Assembly (NCBI GenBank): GCA_963457665.1
Contig: OY735219.1
Location: 37,382,477-37,446,476 of the forward strand
Direction of reading: 5' to 3'
DNA length: 64,000 nt
Source: Thysanoteuthis rhombus
Taxonomy: Eukaryota > Mollusca > Cephalopoda > Oegopsida > Thysanoteuthidae
Positions 61,401 to 64,000 of the stretch are shown here, in pieces. A model generated the notes under the pieces. That model saw nothing but the letters and a program-made list of their open reading frames with translations, did not search any database and was not told where the DNA came from. How positions within the stretch are numbered: position 1 is the first letter of the stretch; every line of letters begins with the position of its first letter. A program made the position numbers and the translations under genes.

Positions 61401-63420
61401 ATTCATTTCAAATCAAGTGGTTGAGACTGACTTATTTTGATAACAGTTTAATAACATCCATGATAATGAAAAAAAAACTGCTTCCTCTGTAATAAGTCTT
61501 GCTGAAGTCACAAGACCATTCTAATAAAATTTTGGAAAATCTCTAAAAATTCACTTTTTAAAAAATTCTTATTATCTTAGTAGAATGAGTGATGACATAG
61601 TTCTATCAATAAACATTTACAAATTTTAAAGTCTGTATCGTTATTGCTAAGTAATTAACATGCACATTCAACATGTTAAAAAGTGTATCTTTGAAAAATG
61701 TATTTCAGGTAGTTTTCAGTGTGTCTTTCTCTTCTTTTCAGCTGGTGTGCAACTTCACAAGTGAACAGCTTGAACACACACTCTCATTAGTGCGAAATGT
61801 TTCTGATTTCATTGATTTCAGTTCTCGCCTTGATCCCCCATTGGCAACTGAAAGGTGAGTCCTAATGGGAAATGAAAAAAAATGTTCACTCAACACATTC
61901 ACTGCCACCTTGCATTGTACAACAAAATAAGCCAACCCTCTGCTCTGTGCTGTAAGGTTGAAACTGAGTCTAGCATGTTGCCGCAGCTATTTATATTGCT
62001 TTCATTAAATATACAACAATGTATGCGTATATCTTGTGGCAGTGAACATGTTAATGAGAACCAGAGTTTAAATATCTTAATCTTTTAATGTCCAAATTCA
62101 AATACAAGGAGATCAAATCACTATCCAAACAAACATTTGGCTTAATTCTTTTTATACAAATACTTATTTTCATCTTCTCTATTCAAATATAAGTTGCTGT
62201 TAGTATTGTTTGACTTGCATATGAAGTTTAACATGTTTAGAGATTTTATTCATGATAGACTCTTTGTTTCCTTTCAGCCCATCTAGCAATCATCCAATGC
62301 CTTTTAGAATGGCAGGTCCACAATTTGAAGGTCAACATATTGATGAACAGACAAAGAAACAGTGGCAAAGTAAGCTTTTTTATTTTAAAATATCCTTTGG
62401 ATTCACCATATTTTGACTTATCAGACTTTTTTCCTCCCAGAATGGCTCAAAAGGTAAACTTACCATTTGTTGTCCAGCCCTAGATTGGCCAGATATTGAG
62501 GAGTTTTCAAAACTCAGTGATGATTGATAGAATTCAGGGGAAATGCTTTCTTTCTCAATATTCCCTGCAAAAATAAGGAGGGCGTTCTGATTTGGCAGTA
62601 TTTTTTCATTTCAATTTTAGCAGTGGTGTTGTTGGTGATTAATCATCAGTAACTGTTCACACATTAGATTTTTTTGTTGCCTATTCTATAACATGGAACA
62701 AAAGTTATTTTTTTAAATTGTCAAGTAGTTTAAATTATTTCATCCATTAAATGTGTTCATCCCTATTTATAGGCTTGGTTTTTGGTGGTGAATTTTTTTT
62801 TCTCCTCTCTCTCTCTTTGAACTCTGTACCCTTTGCAGGGTTGTTGATGCACCCATGATGAAATTGTGGGTGTGTCAAGGGCAAGATACTCTGGCGGAGC
62901 TCATCCCTGTTTAGGTTTGTTTGGAATTGGTTATCCATCACCTAGACTGGTTGCCAACTATACCTAGTGAACCCAGTCTGCTCTACTATTCCCCATTAGC
63001 TGGGGTAGAAAAGATGGATTCATTCATTTCCAGAGTAGATTAGTGCAGAATGAACACAAACTGCATTGACTGAAGTTTGAACTCAGCTTGACAATTCTGT
63101 TCTCCGTGTCATTAACCATTAGAAATTGTAACTCAGAAATCATTCATGAGTTTGAACGGCCATTCTTAAATCTATCTCTGATGGCTTGTGTTGTATTTGA
63201 ATGTTATGTTTAGTCTTTCTTCCCAACTTGAATTCTCAATTTCAAAATGTACGTTTGTTTTTTTTTTTTCCTTTTCCTTTATCCAGTTGAATGCCAGAAT
63301 ATGGAACGAGCTTCACTTCAGAATGTACGAGAATTGGCTATCCAAGTGGAACAAGTTCTTGGTCTCCTCAAAGTATTGGTCGACCACCAGTTCCATATGT
63401 TGGCTCAAAAGCTTACTTTG
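38999..63420 (+). CDS. NUP155: Nuclear pore protein Nup155, 5' 21 coding exons (gene runs off the right edge)
   Basis: Nup155 is a scaffold nucleoporin of the inner ring of the nuclear pore complex, where it links membrane-side Nup35/Nup93 contacts to the rest of the ring. Twenty-one exons with GT-AG borders join in phase into 787 residues. Landmarks that match vertebrate Nup155 in order include [12 protein letters not shown] (about residue 80), [130 protein letters not shown] and [13 protein letters not shown]. Residues about 60-500 form the Nucleoporin_N beta-propeller, and the alpha-solenoid begins after about 520. Vertebrate Nup155 has about 1390 residues, so roughly 57% is here. The start ATG at 38999 lies just after likely 5'UTR splice acceptors (about 38962 and 38986). 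Introns run from 190 to 2546 bases and carry SINEs and MITEs. No frame break was seen, so it looks functional. Confidence 0.97.
39190..40250 (-). other. GC-richer foreign-looking insert in NUP155 intron 1, possible solo LTR fossil
   Basis: This 1.05-kb block has higher GC and more CpG than the surrounding intron. Read on the - strand it starts near TGTAGTACCTCC and carries a TATA-like CCTATAAAACCC about 100 bases in. A (GA)n tract (40048-40068 on +) lies further in. The block ends near AGAACCGCC. The layout would suit an old solo LTR, but ends and target duplication were not resolved and no internal genes are present. It could equally be another kind of insert. Confidence 0.3.
40913..41050 (+). 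CDS. NUP155: NUP155 coding exon 2
   Basis: This exon encodes residues 44-89 and runs from phase 1 to phase 1. It contains [25 protein letters not shown], the conserved lead into the propeller. The acceptor is TTTATTTACAG. The donor GGAC|GTATCC is weaker than the other donors but keeps the frame into the next exon ([13 protein letters not shown]). Confidence 0.95.
41218..41310. mobile_element. hAT-like MITE end fragment in NUP155 intron 2
   Basis: AATGTTCCCTCTAAGTTGTG TGGAC has the same GTTCCCTCTAA terminus as the element at 9985. The other end was not seen. Confidence 0.4.
42094..42190 (+). CDS. NUP155: NUP155 coding exon 3
   Basis: This exon encodes residues 90-121 and ends in phase 2. It reads [19 protein letters not shown] then [14 protein letters not shown], the most conserved propeller entry of Nup155. 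The acceptor is ATACCAG and the donor GATGG|GTAATG. Confidence 0.96.
42758..42799. repeat. (TA)n microsatellite
   Basis: About 20 TA units abut the left edge of the Tc1-like element in NUP155 intron 3. Confidence 0.95.
42800..43114 (-). mobile_element. Tc1/mariner-like element, second copy, NUP155 intron 3
   Basis: It shares AATCAGTAATAGCTTTTTTA TTTACTG, AGAATTTGTCAGCTGTGTTG, ACCTTTGCAGAAAGCCTGGC AGTATGTTGGCC and AAAGGAAGAAGTCACGAAAA with 17961-18327. It ends ATCACCCACCCTGTA at 43114, the same terminal motif. The left terminal repeat seems replaced by the (TA)n tract. Confidence 0.75.
44737..44807 (+). CDS. NUP155: NUP155 coding exon 4
   Basis: This exon encodes residues 122-145: [23 protein letters not shown]. 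It aligns with vertebrate [21 protein letters not shown]. A long pyrimidine tract precedes the CAG acceptor, and the donor is CCTG|GTAAAT (phase 1). Confidence 0.95.
44871..44995 (+). repeat. Interspersed repeat family H, copy 1 (NUP155 intron 4)
   Basis: GGGACAGGGTCTTTTAGAGA ACAATAACCAGCTGATAACA and GCAAAGGATATAATAATTGA AACAATTTACAT are shared with 61254-61380. Confidence 0.65.
45035..45310 (+). repeat. Interspersed repeat family D, copy 2 (NUP155 intron 4)
   Basis: See the copy at 28985. Shared blocks include TAGTCTACAGACTCGAAGAT TGGCATCA, CTTATTTTGAT, CCAGAATTTAGATGATTCTT and GAAAATGCCAGGAATGTCAT. A G10 homopolymer sits at about 45153-45162. Confidence 0.6.
45525..46330. other. G/T-skewed unassigned segment in NUP155 intron 4
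   Basis: After a (TA)n/(TG)n tract (45525-45576), about 750 bases are markedly poor in C on the + strand. I could not recognise any coding remnant on either strand; a decayed retroelement is possible. Confidence 0.3.
46433..46490. repeat. (TA)n microsatellite next to NUP155 exon 5
   Basis: About 28 TA units end 35 bases before the exon 5 acceptor. Confidence 0.95.
46526..46618 (+). CDS. NUP155: NUP155 coding exon 5
   Basis: This exon encodes residues 146-176: [23 protein letters not shown] and RFTDSPV. It matches vertebrate RHLLVLATPVDIVILGL, a core propeller blade. The acceptor is TTTCAG and the donor GTAG|GTAAGT. A (TA)n tract ends only about 35 bases upstream of the exon. Confidence 0.96.
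47554..47726 (+). CDS. NUP155: NUP155 coding exon 6
   Basis: This exon encodes residues 177-234: [17 protein letters not shown], then [17 protein letters not shown] and IYELAYQ. The last part is nearly identical to vertebrate NGRIFLAGKDGCLYEVAYQ. It runs from phase 1 to phase 0. The acceptor is CTGACAG and the donor CAG|GTAAGA. Confidence 0.97.
48480..48690 (+). mobile_element. mariner transposase C-terminal relic, NUP155 intron 6
   Basis: The + strand reads [20 protein letters not shown] then [14 protein letters not shown], the C-terminal end of mariner transposases (compare KEDF..CF..WK.RW.KCV...GEYFEGD). It shares its sequence and its 3' flank (TTGATATTGAATGGCTGGAT ACTTTCT) with the relic at 5205-5600. 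Confidence 0.7.
48765..48870 (+). CDS. NUP155: NUP155 coding exon 7
   Basis: This exon encodes residues 235-269: [20 protein letters not shown], then [15 protein letters not shown]. It aligns with vertebrate [25 protein letters not shown]. It is in phase 0 at the start and phase 1 at the end. Confidence 0.97.
49085..49190 (+). repeat. Short repeat family G, copy 2 (NUP155 intron 7)
   Basis: GATGAGTTGCAGTGAGCGGT AATCCCCCAAATACCC and CCATCCATCTTCTAGTCTGG match 26205-26300. Confidence 0.5.
49356..49429 (+). CDS. NUP155: NUP155 coding exon 8
   Basis: This exon encodes residues 270-294: [20 protein letters not shown] and KGTIQ. It is close to vertebrate [20 protein letters not shown]. The acceptor is TTTTACAG and the donor CAG|GTAATT (phase 0). 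Confidence 0.97.
50325..50430 (+). mobile_element. SINE family B fragment (NUP155 intron 8)
   Basis: GGGTGCAGGTAGCCTTTTAT GCTTAGCAGCACCAAAAATG GAATCTGC is the tRNA-like head seen in the copies at 7478 and 3425. The body is lost after about 100 bases. Confidence 0.5.
50526..50617 (+). CDS. NUP155: NUP155 coding exon 9
   Basis: This exon encodes residues 295-324: [19 protein letters not shown] then [12 protein letters not shown]. It aligns with vertebrate [17 protein letters not shown]. The donor is CTGG|GTAAGT, phase 2. Confidence 0.97.
51523..51720 (+). mobile_element. MITE of the ACCTCYRYCAACG type, partial (NUP155 intron 9)
   Basis: ACCTCTATCAACCAAGTTGG, TGTCTGTCCACACAATATCT CCAGAAGTTCT and GGTAGGCCATGTACTAAGGA AGAATTAAAAAAGCTTTGGC CGGATTC follow the familiar order of a MITE widespread in animals. 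The right terminal repeat is degraded (CAATGGTGTTGGCC). Confidence 0.65.
51860..51957 (+). CDS. NUP155: NUP155 coding exon 10
   Basis: This exon encodes residues 325-357: [20 protein letters not shown] then [13 protein letters not shown]. It aligns with vertebrate [21 protein letters not shown]. At the junction the protein reads AGTID where the human protein has AGNIARTID, so two to three residues are lost next to the splice site. It ends in phase 1. Confidence 0.95.
52556..52598. repeat. (TG)n(TA)n(TG)n microsatellite (NUP155 intron 10)
   Basis: ATGTGTGTGTGT, then ten or so TA units, then TGTGTGTGTGT. Confidence 0.9.
53070..53231 (+). CDS. NUP155: NUP155 coding exon 11
   Basis: This exon encodes residues 358-411: [10 protein letters not shown], then [19 protein letters not shown]. 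It matches vertebrate GVRLYFSTCPF and [13 protein letters not shown]. The acceptor is TTTGTGCAG and the donor CGAG|GTAAGT, phase 1. Confidence 0.97.
54317..54417 (+). CDS. NUP155: NUP155 coding exon 12
   Basis: This exon encodes residues 412-445: [20 protein letters not shown], then [13 protein letters not shown]. It aligns with vertebrate [20 protein letters not shown]. The acceptor is TTTCAG and the donor AAG|GTGAGA, phase 0. Confidence 0.96.
54860..55119 (+). repeat. Family A repeat, copy 12, internally deleted (NUP155 intron 12)
   Basis: The 5' end GGTGTGGTTGATTATTCAAT AAAAACAGTCACATG and the 3' part AATGTTTAAATTTTCAGCCC TCTAGCTCCAGTGGTTCAGC to GTTGACAGTTTCTG are present. The middle 150 bases are missing. 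Confidence 0.65.
55261..55432. repeat. Possible MITE with CCATATACTGTA-like ends (NUP155 intron 12)
   Basis: CCATATACTGTATTTCACCA TG at 55261 and CATGGTAGTATGTGG near 55430 are weakly inverted. GGGGGTGGGGATTATTTGTG GGAGTGGATTATACA lies inside. Evidence is thin. Confidence 0.3.
56021..56176 (+). CDS. NUP155: NUP155 coding exon 13
   Basis: This exon encodes residues 446-497: [16 protein letters not shown], a variable acidic stretch, then [20 protein letters not shown]. It aligns with vertebrate [21 protein letters not shown]. It is phase 0 at both ends. Confidence 0.96.
56392..56466 (+). repeat. 16-bp minisatellite, about 4.5 copies (NUP155 intron 13)
   Basis: The unit GACATTTATCCTGCCA is repeated with small changes (ACCAGACAT, GACGTTTGTCCTGCCA, GACATTTATCCTAAGA). 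Confidence 0.85.
56629..56739 (+). CDS. NUP155: NUP155 coding exon 14
   Basis: This exon encodes residues 498-534: [20 protein letters not shown] then [12 protein letters not shown]. The LRPVDQLR block is a Nup155 hallmark at the end of the propeller. The acceptor is ATTCAAAG and the donor AAA|GTAAGT. Confidence 0.97.
57385..57610 (-). mobile_element. tRNA-derived SINE family B, antisense in NUP155 intron 14
   Basis: On the - strand the head is AAGTGGCAAAACCCTTAACG GCATGAGGAATGG and a weak B box is CAGTTAAAACTACAG. The body ends CAACAACCCTGCATTGGTTA CAGGATAAAG. The same end appears in the copy at 62815. Confidence 0.6.
57760..57822 (+). CDS. NUP155: NUP155 coding exon 15
   Basis: This is a short exon encoding residues 535-555: [21 protein letters not shown]. 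It aligns with vertebrate EDQACATCLILACS and opens the alpha-solenoid. The acceptor is AATGCAG and the donor CAG|GTATGG. Confidence 0.97.
58013..58139 (+). CDS. NUP155: NUP155 coding exon 16
   Basis: This exon encodes residues 556-597: [20 protein letters not shown], then a low-conservation linker ending SYNTP. It aligns with vertebrate VSAWATRAFFRYGG. Only a 190-base intron separates it from exon 15. It ends in phase 1. Confidence 0.96.
59081..59243 (+). CDS. NUP155: NUP155 coding exon 17
   Basis: This exon encodes residues 598-651: a Pro/Gln-rich disordered linker ([17 protein letters not shown]), then [19 protein letters not shown]. The second part matches vertebrate [18 protein letters not shown]. 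The acceptor is TTACTATTAG and the donor AAG|GTAAGA, phase 2. Confidence 0.96.
60491..60557 (+). CDS. NUP155: NUP155 coding exon 18
   Basis: This exon encodes residues 652-674: [23 protein letters not shown]. It aligns with vertebrate NIWDASLVVERIFKSGN. The acceptor is TTTTTAG and the donor TAT|GTAAGT, phase 0. Confidence 0.94.
60661..61033 (+). mobile_element. MITE of the ACCTCYRYCAACG type, complete (NUP155 intron 18)
   Basis: The ends ACCTCTACCAACG (60661) and CGTTGGCGGAGGT (61021-61033) are inverted repeats with one mismatch in 13. The inside has TGTCTGTACACAATATCCCC, AGGGTAAACCATGAGCTAAG GAAGAGTTAG, a T18 run and TGTCTACACAATGTCCAAAA GT. Elements with these ends are common in molluscs and other animals. 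It is non-coding. Confidence 0.75.
61254..61380 (+). repeat. Interspersed repeat family H, copy 2 (NUP155 intron 18)
   Basis: GGGACAGATTTTAGTTAACA ATAACCACCTGATATTAAGG CAAAGGATATAAAAATTGGA ACAATTTACAT matches 44871-44995 at about 80%. Confidence 0.65.
61742..61854 (+). CDS. NUP155: NUP155 coding exon 19
   Basis: This exon encodes residues 675-711: [20 protein letters not shown], then [17 protein letters not shown]. It aligns with the vertebrate helix [20 protein letters not shown]. The acceptor is CTTTTCAG and the donor AAAG|GTGAGT, phase 2. Confidence 0.94.
62278..62369 (+). CDS. NUP155: NUP155 coding exon 20
   Basis: This exon encodes residues 712-742: the poorly conserved loop [20 protein letters not shown] then [11 protein letters not shown]. 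The frame and phases (2 in, 1 out) join exons 19 and 21. The acceptor is CTTTCAG and the donor CAAA|GTAAGC. Confidence 0.92.
62815..63125 (-). mobile_element. tRNA-derived SINE family B, antisense, full length (NUP155 intron 20)
   Basis: The - strand head is CTAATGGTTAATGACACGGA GAACAG, with B box CTGAGTTCAAACTTCAG. The body carries TGGATAACCAATTCCAAACA, CTCCGCCAGAGTATCTTGCC and the end CAACAACCCTGCAAAGGGTA CAGAG. It is the best-preserved member in the window. Confidence 0.7.
63287..63420 (+). CDS. NUP155: NUP155 coding exon 21 (last one in window)
   Basis: This exon encodes residues 743-787: [20 protein letters not shown] then [17 protein letters not shown]. It aligns with vertebrate [21 protein letters not shown]. 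It ends in phase 0 at TTG|GTTAGT. The remaining 580 bases are intron and repeat. The C-terminal ~600 residues lie beyond the window. Confidence 0.95.
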
Positions 63421-63639
63421 GTTAGTTATCTTTATTATTACTTTGTGTCCTTAGGAGTAACTTTCTAGTAAAATTAGTTATGGTTATTTGCTACAACTTA
63501 CCAAAAATTTTGTCATATATTTAAGAACTGTGCAATTGATCATCCTTTCAAGAATCAGAAATTGAATTATAACTTAACAATTATGTGGCCAAATCATACA
63601 TATCATACCTTTTTAACTTCAGTCATTTTCAATGGGGTT

Positions 63640-63965
63640 CATTTAGCTCCCTTGGTGGCCCCGGTTCATTTGAAAGTGTTTCAATTACTAATGGCCCTTT
63701 CTGTTACAAATCCAATGACCAGCCCAATCAACCAGCCAAGTGGGCTAGAAATTCTCTTTTTTTTTTTTTTTTTTGTCTGTCTGTGTATCTCTGGGCACTC
63801 AGAGCACTTTTTGGGGGCACCACCTTGGAAATTAGTTCAAGTACACCATTAGGCCATCAAATAACATGGGGGGGGGGTCTATGGTCATTTTGGAACCAAC
63901 AATGCCCAAATCTTGTGCTGGTATTTTTGTATAATTTTAGATATAAGTTCTATTTCTAAAAGTTA
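63640..63965 (+). repeat. Interspersed repeat family E, copy 2 (NUP155 intron 21)
   Basis: CAACCAGCCAAGTGGGCTAG, TCTGTCTGTGTATCTCTGGG, GGGCACCACCTTGGAAATTA and GGTCATTTTGGAACCAACAA TGCCCAAATCTTGTGCTGG align with 25075-25345. Homopolymers T18 and G9 lie inside. Confidence 0.65.
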
Positions 63966-64000
63966 CTTGGTTTTGGTACACATACAGGCTTTGGTGATTC

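Noticed and set aside
63980-64000. ACATACAG followed by GCTTTGGTGATTC as the start of NUP155 exon 22
   Set aside because: Only 13 bases are visible and they do not encode the expected continuation; it cannot be judged.

Overview
The window is AT-rich, repeat-laden animal DNA. It has long introns, many (TA)n tracts, dense SINE/MITE copies and decayed RTE-type LINEs. This fits a large lophotrochozoan genome; a mollusc, perhaps a cephalopod, is my best guess, made from repeat content and gene structure rather than from any diagnostic marker. Almost no conventional long ORFs exist, as expected for a spliced genome.

Only two host genes can be supported. From about 35.5 kb to the right edge lies the 5' part of NUP155 (nuclear pore inner-ring nucleoporin) on the + strand. 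I could trace 21 coding exons (38999-63420) with GT-AG borders whose phases join without a break into 787 residues. They cover the N-terminal beta-propeller and the first part of the alpha-solenoid; the rest lies beyond the window. A repeat-poor, CpG-richer stretch (about 35560-37620) containing an ETS-type site precedes it and is the likely promoter region. At 12269-12405 on the - strand is a single exon of a glyoxalase-domain (GLOD5-like, VOC superfamily) gene. Its other exons were not found.

The rest is a repeat graveyard. 1-35 kb holds about eleven copies of an unnamed ~400-bp interspersed family (family A), and a twelfth lies in a NUP155 intron. One copy is split by a 687-bp inverted-repeat element. 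The same region holds tRNA-derived SINEs of at least three kinds; an RTE-like LINE (20200-22510) plus two 3' fragments of the same LINE; mariner/Tc1-like fragments; a hAT transposase relic (16111-17085); hAT-type MITEs, one with a perfect 8-bp target duplication; a 220-bp foldback hairpin; a 150-165 bp tandem duplication; a composite TA satellite; and a strong G-quadruplex candidate. NUP155 introns carry members of several of the same families.

I found no operon, CRISPR, toxin or phage-like system, and nothing that looks like a new biochemical pathway. The most interesting material is the structure of the repeats and the NUP155 promoter region.
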